From Chloroflexota bacterium (GTDB lineage Bacteria > Chloroflexota > Dehalococcoidia > DSGV01), in the NCBI GenBank assembly GCA_021787985.1, contig JAJYLG010000021.1, forward strand, positions 1-43,262: DNA of 43,262 nt, read 5' to 3'. Below the pieces are notes generated by a model that had not been told where the DNA came from, did no database searches, and was given only the letters and a program-made list of their open reading frames with translations. Shown here in pieces: positions 25,548 through 33,202 of this stretch (positions are counted from its first letter, which is position 1; each line of letters begins with the position of its first letter). A program made the position numbers and the translations under genes.

Positions 25548-25563
25548 GGCGGGTTTCCACGGA

Positions 25564-26430
25564 CTACGCCTCCGCCGACCCCATGATCCCCTTGGGACGC
25601 AGTATCAGGAACAGTATGATCACCAGAAACTCCAGCACGGCCAACTGGGCATTGTCCACGTATATTCCTCCCACCCCCTCAAAGAGGCCGAGGAGGATCC
25701 CTGCCAGGACCGCGCCGGGAATGCTTCCCATTCCACCAATGATAACGATGACGAAAGCCTTGATTGTGAGGCCCACTCCCATCTGGGGATCGACACTGAA
25801 GATCGGACTCACCAGCGCGCCAGCGAGAGTGGCCAATGCCGTCCCCAGGACAAACCCGATCGTGCCGACGAACACCGGGTTGATCCCCAGCAGTGCAGCG
25901 GCATCCTTATTCTGCGCGACCGCGCGCATGGCTCGGCCTACCTGGCTCTTCGTGACATAGAGAGAGATAGCGGCGACAATCAACGAGCCCACCACGATCA
26001 CCATGATGCGATCGTTGGAGATGGCGACCTGGCCGAACCTCGATACCCCAGCGACCACCGGCGGCAACCCCTTCGGATAGGCGCCGAACTTGCCGACGAC
26101 CGCCATCTCGAGCACCCACGCCAACCCGAGCGAGAGGACGAACGCGCCCAAGAGGTCCTCGTGGAACCGGCGGAACAGCGTCCGCTCCGCGAGGAAACCG
26201 AGAATGACGCCGCCCACCGCGGCAACTACCACCACCAAGGGGAAGGGCAGGGCAACCTCGGCAAACAAGTAGTAGGCCGCCACAGCCCCAAGCATGTAGA
26301 AGTCACCGTGGGCGAAATTGATGATCCTCAGAAGGCTGAACTCGATGGTCAGTCCCAGGGCGACGAGGACGTACAACGATGCCAGCAACGCGCCGCTGGC
26401 CCCTCCCTGGACTAGACTCGTGAGATCCAC
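25564..26430 (-). CDS. livH: Branched-chain-type ABC importer permease LivH
   Basis: A 288-residue membrane permease with about eight helices. Typical LivH sequences are ALGLTIEFSLLRIINFAHGD, the EAA-like loop VGRAMRAVAQNKDAAALLGI, and VIVIIGGMGSIPGAVLAG. The start is GTG 26430, with GGAGAGG just upstream. It lies 89 bases after livK on the same strand and 16 bases before livM. Confidence 0.95.
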   Translation of the reverse strand: MDLTSLVQGGASGALLASLYVLVALGLTIEFSLLRIINFAHGDFYMLGAVAAYYLFAEVALPFPLVVVVAAVGGVILGFLAERTLFRRFHEDLLGAFVLSLGLAWVLEMAVVGKFGAYPKGLPPVVAGVSRFGQVAISNDRIMVIVVGSLIVAAISLYVTKSQVGRAMRAVAQNKDAAALLGINPVFVGTIGFVLGTALATLAGALVSPIFSVDPQMGVGLTIKAFVIVIIGGMGSIPGAVLAGILLGLFEGVGGIYVDNAQLAVLEFLVIILFLILRPKGIMGSAEA

Positions 26431-26519
26431 GACCTCTCCGCTCCCTCTCCCTGCGAGCTCGAACGCCGCCTGGTGACGGCACGCTCAGTCGAGCACACGC
26501 GATTACCCGGGCACTTGGA

Positions 26520-27767
26520 TCACTGAGGCTCCACCCGCGCCAGCGGCACCGACTTGCCGTTCTGGATCTCGGACACCACCATCGGGTAGATGAACTGGCG
26601 ATCGATCCCGTACGTGTCCTTGCCGCCGATCGTCACCTGACCGAGCACCGTCTTGAACGTCCCGATCTTTGCGATGGCGTTGGCGACCGCGGTTGGGTCG
26701 GTCGACCCAGTCTGCGCCATGGCCTGGGTAATCACCTCGTACGCGGCATACTCTGCCGCGGCCGCTATTGTTGCCGGCTCGCCGAAACGCTGCTCGTACC
26801 GCGTTGCGAAATCGCGCAGCGGTTGCGGCGAAAGGTCACTCTTCGGATCCCATCCCTGGATACCGATCAGGCCCTGCGTCGCGTCGGTGCCAGCCGTCTT
26901 TACAACAGGCACCGGGTCAAGCATCGAAAGCCAAGCCAACTTGCCCTTGTAGCCTAGTTGGTGAAGCTGCTTCAGGATAAGGGCCCCGTCCCCGGTGGCC
27001 GAACCGGAGAGGTCAATCATGTCCGGCTTCTTCTCCAGAATGCGCGTCAGCAAGGAGGTGTACTCCTGCGTTCCGCGCTGATATCCCTCATCGGCAACCA
27101 CCCTCAGGCCGAACTGGGGAGCGGCCTTCTTGATAGCTGCACTGGTGTCCACGCCGCTCTGATCATTGGGAGACACAAGGGCGACGGTCTTAACGTTAGG
27201 ATATTGCTGGGAGACCCACTTGTAGAACATGGGTGCCGCTTCGTCGGGGCCGATGAGACTGCGGAACGAATGAGGCTTCTTGGGACCCAGGTTGGTCTTG
27301 CCCCAGCAAATGAATGTGAAGAGGACGTTGTTCGGCTCGGTTATCGCCTCCGCCGCGTCGCACGTGGCCCCGATGGCGTTTCCGATGATGTACTTCACGC
27401 CGTCCTGGAATACCAGCCGGTTCGTTACAGTCGCCGTCTCCCCGACATCGCCCTTCGTGTCATAGAAGACGTGTTTGAAGAGGTACTTCTTGTCGCCGAT
27501 GGCGACCCCTCCCGCCTTCTGGGTGTCCTCTTCAAACAAGGTCGCCGCCCGGTTGATGGCGATCCCCCAGGGAGCAGCACCTCCGGATGCCGGCCCTATG
27601 GCTCCCACGGTCATGGTCTGCGTCCCGGCGCCCGCGGTCTGCGTTCCCCCGCCGACGGTGCCTGTGCCGCCCGGTGTGGCGGCGCCGCCTTTCTGTCCAC
27701 CACCGCCGCACGCCGCCGCCAAGACCAGCAGGAACGCCAGCGCAAGAGGGAATCGAAGTCTCTTCAC
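26520..27767 (-). CDS. livK: Branched-chain-type ABC importer, substrate-binding lipoprotein LivK
   Basis: A 415-residue extracytoplasmic receptor. Residues 1-19 are a lipoprotein signal (FPLALAFLLVLAAAC), with the lipobox cysteine followed by a Gly/Thr linker. The periplasmic-binding-protein type 1 fold starts at about residue 50 (MTVGAIGPASGG) and contains YDTKGDVGETATVTNRLV, VKTVALVSPNDQSGVDTS and EYAAYEVITQAMAQTG. GTG 27767 is chosen because GGGGAGG stands six bases upstream; earlier in-frame ATGs at 27791 and 27830 lack one and would put a basic extension before the signal. It is the first gene of the locus. Its C-terminal domain does not reveal the ligand. Confidence 0.93.
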   Translation of the reverse strand: MKRLRFPLALAFLLVLAAACGGGGQKGGAATPGGTGTVGGGTQTAGAGTQTMTVGAIGPASGGAAPWGIAINRAATLFEEDTQKAGGVAIGDKKYLFKHVFYDTKGDVGETATVTNRLVFQDGVKYIIGNAIGATCDAAEAITEPNNVLFTFICWGKTNLGPKKPHSFRSLIGPDEAAPMFYKWVSQQYPNVKTVALVSPNDQSGVDTSAAIKKAAPQFGLRVVADEGYQRGTQEYTSLLTRILEKKPDMIDLSGSATGDGALILKQLHQLGYKGKLAWLSMLDPVPVVKTAGTDATQGLIGIQGWDPKSDLSPQPLRDFATRYEQRFGEPATIAAAAEYAAYEVITQAMAQTGSTDPTAVANAIAKIGTFKTVLGQVTIGGKDTYGIDRQFIYPMVVSEIQNGKSVPLARVEPQ

Positions 27768-28095
27768 AGTCCGCCTCCCCAGACGTTTCATGCGGAGTTT
27801 CCCAACGAGCCGCCGTGAGCAGGGTCGCATGGGTCACTACGTACGTCAAACACGAACGACAAACCCGTGATCACCTGCCCGCCGGTCTCATCCGCACGAG
27901 GCAACCAGATGGGAGCGGTGGCATGCCGAGCGCCTCGGTCCGGCGACCCAAGCGTAATGCGCTCAGGTCACGCCAAAGAAGGTAACGGGGATCATCGTTG
28001 GCCGCTGCGCGAGGCGCTGAACGGCCCCGCGCCGGCCGACCAGCCGCGCGTCGCGCGCCCGCGCCGGCGGTAGCATGCGCACGTGAGGTGAAGCG
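27768..28095. other. Divergent intergenic region between livK and an LLM gene
   Basis: 328 bases that should hold promoters for both directions. I found only weak candidates. The palindrome ACGTACGT at 27839-27846 is the one distinct element. The plus-strand gene has AGGTGA four bases before its ATG. Confidence 0.5.
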
Positions 28096-29094
28096 ATGAC
28101 GGTGCGGTTCGGCCTTGTCTACGACTTCCGTAACCCGGAGCGCTGGCGGCAGCCGTGGCCCGAGGTCTTCCGCGCGCTCCTCGAGCAGATCGAGTACGCC
28201 GACCAACTCGGCTTCGACTCGATCTGGATCACCGAGCACCACTTCGCCGCGGACGGCTACACCCCCTCCCCCATCCCGCTGCTCGCCGCCGTCGCAGCGC
28301 GTACCCGCCGCGTGAAGCTCGGCACGGACATCCTCCTTGCCCCCCTCTACCACGCCCTGCGGCTCGCCGAGGACGCCGCCACCGTCGACATCCTGTCCAA
28401 CGGCCGGCTGATGCTCGGCCTCGGGATGGGCTACCGGGACGAGGAGTTCGAGGCGTTTGGGCAGTCGCGGCGCGAGCGGGCGCGCCGCACCGAGGAGACC
28501 ATCGATGTCCTGCGCGGCGCCTGGGGCGACGAGCCTTTCACCTACGAAGGACGATACTACCGCGTGCGCGATTTGGTCGTCACGCCGAAACCGGTGCAGC
28601 GGCCCGGGCCGCCGCTCTGGCTTGCCGCCGCGTCCGAGCCGTCGGCGCGTCGCGCGGCTCGCCACGGGCTGCACCTCCTGCCGCAGGGCGACCGCACCAA
28701 CACCTACGATGCCTGGCTCGATGAACTGGCGCGCCTCGGCCGCCACCCCGCCGAGTACCGTATCGGCTTGATCAAGCCGTGGTTCGCCGCCGACAGCCGC
28801 GACGACCCGGTCTGGAAGGAGGTGGCCGAGCACGAACGCTACCGCTGGAGTGTCTACCAGCCGTGGATCGCCGCCGGAGCGTACGCGGGAACGGTGGCCG
28901 GCGAGTCGCGGCCGATCGACCAGACCTACCTCATCGGCCCGCCCGCCCGACTGGTCGAGGAGTTCCACCGCTTCCGCGAGTTCCTCCCCGTGACGGACTT
29001 CATCGGCTGGGGTACGCCCGCCGGAATGGAACCAGCCAAGGTGACGCCCTACCTGGAGCGGTTCGCCGCCGAGGTGATGCCGCACTTCCGCTGA
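28096..29094 (+). CDS. LLM-class flavin-dependent oxidoreductase
   Basis: A 332-residue luciferase-like TIM-barrel enzyme, of a different subgroup from the one at 20485. Markers are GLVYDFRNPERW, YADQLGFDSIWITEHHF, ARTRRVKLGTDILLAPLYHA, SNGRLMLGLGMGYRDEEFEAFG and YEGRYYRVRDLVVTPKPVQ, close to alkanal-monooxygenase-like and F420-dependent N5,N10-methylene-H4MPT-reductase-like proteins. The substrate is not determinable. ATG 28096 has a good AGGTGA. It is a single-gene unit, divergent from livK. Confidence 0.9.
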   Translation: MTVRFGLVYDFRNPERWRQPWPEVFRALLEQIEYADQLGFDSIWITEHHFAADGYTPSPIPLLAAVAARTRRVKLGTDILLAPLYHALRLAEDAATVDILSNGRLMLGLGMGYRDEEFEAFGQSRRERARRTEETIDVLRGAWGDEPFTYEGRYYRVRDLVVTPKPVQRPGPPLWLAAASEPSARRAARHGLHLLPQGDRTNTYDAWLDELARLGRHPAEYRIGLIKPWFAADSRDDPVWKEVAEHERYRWSVYQPWIAAGAYAGTVAGESRPIDQTYLIGPPARLVEEFHRFREFLPVTDFIGWGTPAGMEPAKVTPYLERFAAEVMPHFR

Positions 29095-29176
29095 CGTGCC
29101 CAGGGCCGCCAACGATCGGGCACCTACGCTCGCGCCGACTCGGCAGCTCCGACGCGGGCGAGACGATTTGCTGCCC

Positions 29177-29191
29177 GCTCACGCCGTGAGC
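29177..29191. promoter_or_regulatory. Short palindrome after the LLM gene
   Basis: GCTCACG and CGTGAGC are separated by one base. It may be a weak terminator of the LLM gene or a protein-binding site upstream of wtpA. Confidence 0.3.
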
Positions 29192-29221
29192 AACGCCCGG
29201 CTGGCGCCCTCGATCGCCGCT

Positions 29222-29244
29222 GTTATGCTGTCCGCAGCATATCG
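29222..29244 (+). promoter_or_regulatory. ModE-box-like palindrome upstream of wtpA
   Basis: The core TATGCTGTCCGCAGCATA (29224-29241) is a perfect palindrome with seven-base arms. From memory of the E. coli modA operator, GTTAT, TGTC, CATA and CG fall at the same positions in the 23-base stretch. It also overlaps a -10-like TATGCT, so binding would block transcription. The gene behind it codes for a tungstate/molybdate-binding protein, as expected for a molybdate- or tungstate-sensing ModE-type repressor. Confidence 0.55.
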
Positions 29245-29256
29245 CCCACGGGCGAT
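29241..29256 (+). promoter_or_regulatory. Hairpin next to the wtpA start
   Basis: ATCGCCC and GGGCGAT pair almost without a loop, immediately after the ModE-like palindrome and 14 bases before the wtpA ATG. TTCTT follows, so it could attenuate transcription or mask the ribosome-binding site. Confidence 0.35.
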
Positions 29257-29270
29257 TCTTGGGACGGCAG

Positions 29271-30278
29271 ATGAAAGACTCCGCACTGCGCCTGATCCTG
29301 GCGTTCGCCTTCGGCGGCGCCCTCCTCGCCTCCGGCTGCGGGAGCTCCGGCAAGTCCGGCTCCACTCCAACGACGGGCACGGCGGCCCCGAAGGTCACGC
29401 TGACCATCTTCGGCGCCGGCACCCTGGCCAACCCGTTCAACCAGATCGACAAGGCCTTCATGGCGAAGTACCCGAATGTGACGATCCACGCCCAATTCGG
29501 GGGAAGCGTCAAGGAAGTGAAGCAGGTCACAGAGCTGGGCCAGCAGGCCGACGTGGTGGCGGTCGCCGACTACTCGGTGATCCCGCACTACATGTTCGGC
29601 GCGGGTGGCAAACAGGCGTTCGCCAAGTGGTACGTGGGGTTCGTCTCGAACGCGATCACGTTCGTCTATACGCCGCAGAGCAAGTACGCCAACGAGATCA
29701 CGCCTCAGAATTGGTACACGATTCTTTCCCGGCCCGGAGTGCAGATCGGTCGCTCCAACCCGGACACGGACCCCTCGGGCTACCAGACGTTGCAGATGCT
29801 GCGGCTCGCACAAACGTACTACCACCAGCCGGGCCTGTACGACGCGATCCTCAAGAACGCGCCGCAGACGAACATGCGCGATACCGAGACGGAGCTGCTC
29901 GGCGCGCTGCAGTCCGGGCAGATCGACTACCTGGCCATCTACAAGTCGGACGCGCTCCAGCACAAGCTCAAGTACCTGGACCTCCCGTCCGACATCAACC
30001 TGTCTGACGCGAGCAAGGCGAATGAGTACAGCCAGGCGAAGGTGCAAACCAAGAACGGCGAGCTGACCGCGAGGCCGATTATCTACGCGCTCACTATCCC
30101 CACGAACGCGCCGCACTCGGACTGGGCAGAGAAGCTCGCGCAGTTCATTCTCGGACCCGACGGCCAGAAGGCCATGGCCAACGCCGGGTTCACCGTGCTG
30201 TCGCCCGACCTGGCGAGCGACCCCGGCCTCCTGCCGCGGGCGCTGCAGGCGTCGGTGAAGCCGTGGCCGAGCCCATAG
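29271..30278 (+). CDS. wtpA: Tungstate/molybdate ABC transporter, substrate-binding lipoprotein
   Basis: A 335-residue extracytoplasmic receptor of the WtpA/ModA family. The lipoprotein signal ends at LLASGC. The mature part shows GAGTLANPFNQIDKAF, GGSVKEVKQVTELGQQADVV and VADYSVIPHY, then GRSNPDTDPSGYQTLQM, the order and wording of archaeal-type WtpA. It delivers oxyanions to WtpB. The start is ATG 29271; an upstream TTG at 29259 is less likely. It begins a three-gene transporter operon preceded by a ModE-box-like palindrome. Confidence 0.88.
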   Translation: MKDSALRLILAFAFGGALLASGCGSSGKSGSTPTTGTAAPKVTLTIFGAGTLANPFNQIDKAFMAKYPNVTIHAQFGGSVKEVKQVTELGQQADVVAVADYSVIPHYMFGAGGKQAFAKWYVGFVSNAITFVYTPQSKYANEITPQNWYTILSRPGVQIGRSNPDTDPSGYQTLQMLRLAQTYYHQPGLYDAILKNAPQTNMRDTETELLGALQSGQIDYLAIYKSDALQHKLKYLDLPSDINLSDASKANEYSQAKVQTKNGELTARPIIYALTIPTNAPHSDWAEKLAQFILGPDGQKAMANAGFTVLSPDLASDPGLLPRALQASVKPWPSP

Positions 30279-31141
30279 ACGCTACCATGGCGAGCGCGCC
30301 ATCCCTCGGCGGCGCGCTGCCCCCCGCGGCGGCGGCGCCCCGCCTCGGCCGCGCGGCTTTCTATGCCGGCGCGTGGCTGCTCGGCGGGCTGCTCATACTC
30401 TTCATCGTCTTGCCGCTCGTCCGGCTCTTCGTGGCGACCTCGCCCGCCACGCTCTCCTCCGCGCTCCACGACCCCGGCATCGTCGACTCGATCCGTCTCA
30501 GCCTGCAGGACGCGGCGATCACCGCCGTGGTGGCGGCCATCCTGGGGGTGCCGCTCGCCTACGTACTGGCGCGCCAGCGCGTGCCGGGCGGCAGTCTCAT
30601 CCAGGGAATCGTGGACCTGCCGCTGGCCGTGCCACACTCGGTGGTCGGCATCGCCCTGCTGTTCGTGTTCGGCCGGCGTGGCTGGGTTGGCGGGCCCGCA
30701 TCACATGTCGGCGTCTCGTTCTTCGGCACGCAGTGGGGCATCGTCGCCGGGATGCTCTTCGTGAGCGTACCGTTCATGGTCGACAGCGTGCGCATCGCCA
30801 TCGAAGGGATCGACCCGCGGATCGAGCAGGTGGCCCGCAGCCTGGGTGCGAGCCCCTGGCACGCGTTCCGCCGCGTCACCTTGCCGCTGGCGGCGCGCGG
30901 CGTGCTGACCGGGCTGGTGCTCACCTACGCGCGCTCGATCAGCGAATTCGGCGCGGTCGCCATCCTCGCCTACTTCCCGATGACGGCGCCCGTGAAGGTC
31001 TACGACATCTACCTGCAGTCCGGCCTCCACAGCTCCGCCGCGGCAGCCGTTCTGCTGCTCATCGTCACGCTTTCCACCTTCGTTGTCTTCCGTGCCGTTG
31101 CCTCCGGCCGCCTGGCGCGGCGGCCGGGCGGAGCGCTGTGA
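30263..31141 (+). CDS. wtpB: Tungstate/molybdate ABC transporter permease
   Basis: A 292-residue inner-membrane protein with about six helices. The EAA loop that contacts the ATPase is IDPRIEQVARSLGASPWHAF, and YARSISEFGAVAILAYFP is typical of WtpB/ModB/CysT-type permeases. GTG 30263 would overlap wtpA by 16 bases; ATG 30287, eight bases after the wtpA stop, is also possible. Its stop shares a base with the wtpC start. Confidence 0.9.
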   Translation: MAEPIDATMASAPSLGGALPPAAAAPRLGRAAFYAGAWLLGGLLILFIVLPLVRLFVATSPATLSSALHDPGIVDSIRLSLQDAAITAVVAAILGVPLAYVLARQRVPGGSLIQGIVDLPLAVPHSVVGIALLFVFGRRGWVGGPASHVGVSFFGTQWGIVAGMLFVSVPFMVDSVRIAIEGIDPRIEQVARSLGASPWHAFRRVTLPLAARGVLTGLVLTYARSISEFGAVAILAYFPMTAPVKVYDIYLQSGLHSSAAAAVLLLIVTLSTFVVFRAVASGRLARRPGGAL

Positions 31142-32286
31142 TGCACGACACCGCTCTGCGTGTCTGCGGCCTGACCGTCGCCGCGGGCGCCTTCCGGCTG
31201 CGCGACATCGACCTCGACGTGCGCGGCGGCCGCATTCTCGTCGTACTCGGGCCGTCGGGCGCGGGCAAGACGCTGCTGATCGAGACGATCGCTGGCTTCC
31301 GCGCCGCACAGCGCGGGCGGATCGTCTTGGCCGGCCAGGACGTGACTCGCCTCGCGCCGGAGGAGCGGCGAGTGGGGCTGATGTTCCAGGACTACGCGCT
31401 CTTCCCCCACCTGAGCGTGTTGGAGAACGTGCGCTTCGGCCTGCGGGCTCGCGGACAGCGTGACCCGGCTCCCGCGCATGCGATCCTGGAACGGCTCGGC
31501 GTGGCTCACCTGGCGGAGCGGCGCCCGAGAACACTTTCCGGCGGCGAGCGCCAGCGGGTGGCGCTGGCGCGGGCGCTCGTGGTGGAACCGCGCCTGATGA
31601 TGCTCGACGAGCCGCTCTCGGCGCTGGACGCGCCGACCCGAGAGGAGGTGCGCCAAGTCGTCCGGCGGGTCCTGCGGGAAGCAGGGGGGCCGGCGATCTA
31701 CGTGACGCACGACCAATCGGAGGCGATGGGCCTCGCGGACGACATCGCGGTGTTGATGGACGGGCGGGTGCGGCAGGTCGGGCCGACAGCGGCCGTGTTC
31801 AGCCGGCCGGCAGACGCGGCCGTGGCCCGGTTCCTGGGGCTGCAGGTCCTCGCCGCGGCGACGGTCGCAGGGCCGGGGGCGGTCGTGGTCGCTGGCCAGC
31901 GACTGCAGGTGGACGGGCGAACCGAGGACACGGACGAGTTGCTGGCCATGTACCGCCCCGAGGACGTGCAAGTCTTCGCCGGCGACCGGCACGGCCACGA
32001 GAACTGGTTTCCCGCCCACGTGGCGGCCGTTGACCCGGCCGGTCCGCTGGTGCGCCTACGGTTGGATGGGCGGTTCCCGCTTTGCGCGCTCGTGCTGCGG
32101 CGCACGGTGCTGGAGCACGGCCTCGCTGTCGGCTCGCGGGTCGAGGCCGGTCTCGCGCCAGCGGACGTGCGACTCGTGCCGACGGATGCCGCGTCGCGCC
32201 GGACAGCTCTCCTGGCGACCCGGGACGACGCGCGCGCGCCACAGCCGTCCGCCGACGTCACCGTGACGTCATTGGGACGCGGCTAG
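31141..32286 (+). CDS. wtpC: Tungstate/molybdate ABC transporter, ATP-binding protein
   Basis: A 381-residue ATPase. Walker A is GPSGAGKT (37-44), the Q-loop VGLMFQDYALFPHLSV, the signature TLSGGERQRVALARAL, and Walker B LMMLDEPLSALD; YVTHDQSEAM holds the switch histidine. The C-terminal 130 residues resemble a TOBE/MOBE-like regulatory domain (MYRPEDVQVF, RVEAGLAPADVRLVP), which in this family can bind the oxyanion. The start is ATG 31141, one base overlapping the wtpB stop. The longer open frame from 30373 is a shadow of wtpB. Confidence 0.93.
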   Translation: MHDTALRVCGLTVAAGAFRLRDIDLDVRGGRILVVLGPSGAGKTLLIETIAGFRAAQRGRIVLAGQDVTRLAPEERRVGLMFQDYALFPHLSVLENVRFGLRARGQRDPAPAHAILERLGVAHLAERRPRTLSGGERQRVALARALVVEPRLMMLDEPLSALDAPTREEVRQVVRRVLREAGGPAIYVTHDQSEAMGLADDIAVLMDGRVRQVGPTAAVFSRPADAAVARFLGLQVLAAATVAGPGAVVVAGQRLQVDGRTEDTDELLAMYRPEDVQVFAGDRHGHENWFPAHVAAVDPAGPLVRLRLDGRFPLCALVLRRTVLEHGLAVGSRVEAGLAPADVRLVPTDAASRRTALLATRDDARAPQPSADVTVTSLGRG

Positions 32287-32405
32287 GCCGGCGGCCGCGC
32301 TCGGTCGAGCGCCGCTCAGAACCACACCTCTCTTGGACACCACCAGGGGGCCGCACGGCGCTCGTCCGCCGGGCTGTCGGCCCAGGCGCACGCAAAGCGT
32401 TCAAG

Positions 32406-32555
32406 CTACGCCGGCGTGGCAGCCAGGAAGCGATCCCACCAGCGACGATACGCCCAGTCGTGGAGCTTGCACGCGTACCGCCGGCCGCATTTCGGGCAGC
32501 ACGTGTCATCGCTGAACCACCGCGGCCGATGTCCCCATGGTGCGCGTCGGCCCAT
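32406..32555 (-). CDS. Small Cys-rich hypothetical protein, 49 residues
   Basis: Starts at ATG 32555 with GGAGG ten bases upstream. The translation is MGRRAPWGHRPRWFSDD, then TCCPKCGRRYACKLHDWAYR and RWWDRFLAATPA. The CCPKCG...C spacing looks like a partial zinc ribbon or zinc knuckle, and the third codon positions are mostly G or C. It shares its reading frame and stop with the upstream antitoxin remnant, so it might instead be the C-terminal end of that gene. I do not recognise a family. Confidence 0.45.
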   Translation of the reverse strand: MGRRAPWGHRPRWFSDDTCCPKCGRRYACKLHDWAYRRWWDRFLAATPA

Positions 32556-32748
32556 CTTGGCAGACCCTCCGTGCCCGGCGCCGATAGGCGCTTCCTCCAG
32601 CACGTGACGGTTGACGAGCATGCGGACGTAGGTGGTGTAGCCGACGCCCAGGCGAGCGGAGCGTCGCTTCACCGTCCAGATTCTTGAACTCGGGCACCTC
32701 CGTTGCGGGAAGCAACGCACCCGTCGGCTCCCGCTTGGTCTCAGTCAC
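32556..32748 (-). pseudogene. Frameshifted, internally deleted CopG-like antitoxin
   Basis: From GTG 32748 (overlapping the toxin stop) the frame reads VTETKREPTGALLPATEVPEF and on to KNLDGE, the usual N-terminal part of antitoxins that accompany BrnT-like toxins. The next recognisable piece, RLGVGYTTYVRMLVNRHVL, is in another frame starting at about 32654. The middle (normally about 40 residues with EEEAEFWDTHD-like sequence) is missing. The gene is therefore broken by a deletion with frameshift near 32654-32668, if the assembly is right. Confidence 0.6.
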
Positions 32749-32977
32749 GGTATCGTTTCCTCTCCGTCGCGCTGGCATCGCGTGCCGTCACGAGGCCGGC
32801 CACCCGGGCTCCTTCATCCTCAGGCACCAGTACCAGCCGGCGACCCGCCCGGCTGCGGTGGAGCTGGGCGCGCTCATCGTGCAATGCCTCGTCTGCCTCC
32901 TCCGGCATCACTCCGTGCCGCGCGATGTGTCGTACTCGGTCCGGCGTCCAGCGGATCAGATCGAACTTCCACTGCAC
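32741..32977 (-). CDS. BrnT-like (DUF4258-type) toxin
   Basis: A 78-residue protein starting at GTG 32977, with GAGGAGG seven bases upstream. It shows the small RNase-like toxin pattern: FDLIRWTPDRVRHIARHGVM, then PEEADEALHD, RRLVLVPEDE and the C-terminal TARDASATERKRYRD, comparable to the HGVxxEEA and ARxxTxxERRxY motifs of BrnT. It is somewhat shorter than usual. The following antitoxin gene is damaged, so either the toxin is inactive or its antidote lies elsewhere. Family assignment is by motif only. Confidence 0.6.
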   Translation of the reverse strand: MQWKFDLIRWTPDRVRHIARHGVMPEEADEALHDERAQLHRSRAGRRLVLVPEDEGARVAGLVTARDASATERKRYRD

Positions 32978-33202
32978 GCGCGTACCTCCTCGGTGCGGCC
33001 AGCGCAGCACCGTGCGTATGACAATTGCAACTCGCGGTCGGGGAGGGAGGCCCGTGTGAGGGGCGAAGCGGAGCGAGAAACATCCGCGGGAGGCCACTCT
33101 CCCTCGTGCCAAGCCAGATCTCCCGCCCGTCCGCATGCGGCCGCTGACGAGAGATGGAGCTTCCCGCCGAATCGCTGCTCCCCCGCGGAGTGCTGACCCG
33201 CG

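Noticed and set aside
30373-31140. N-terminal extension of wtpC covering wtpB
   Set aside because: It is an open frame produced by high G+C. wtpB in the other frame has a clear permease pattern, and wtpC begins at ATG 31141.
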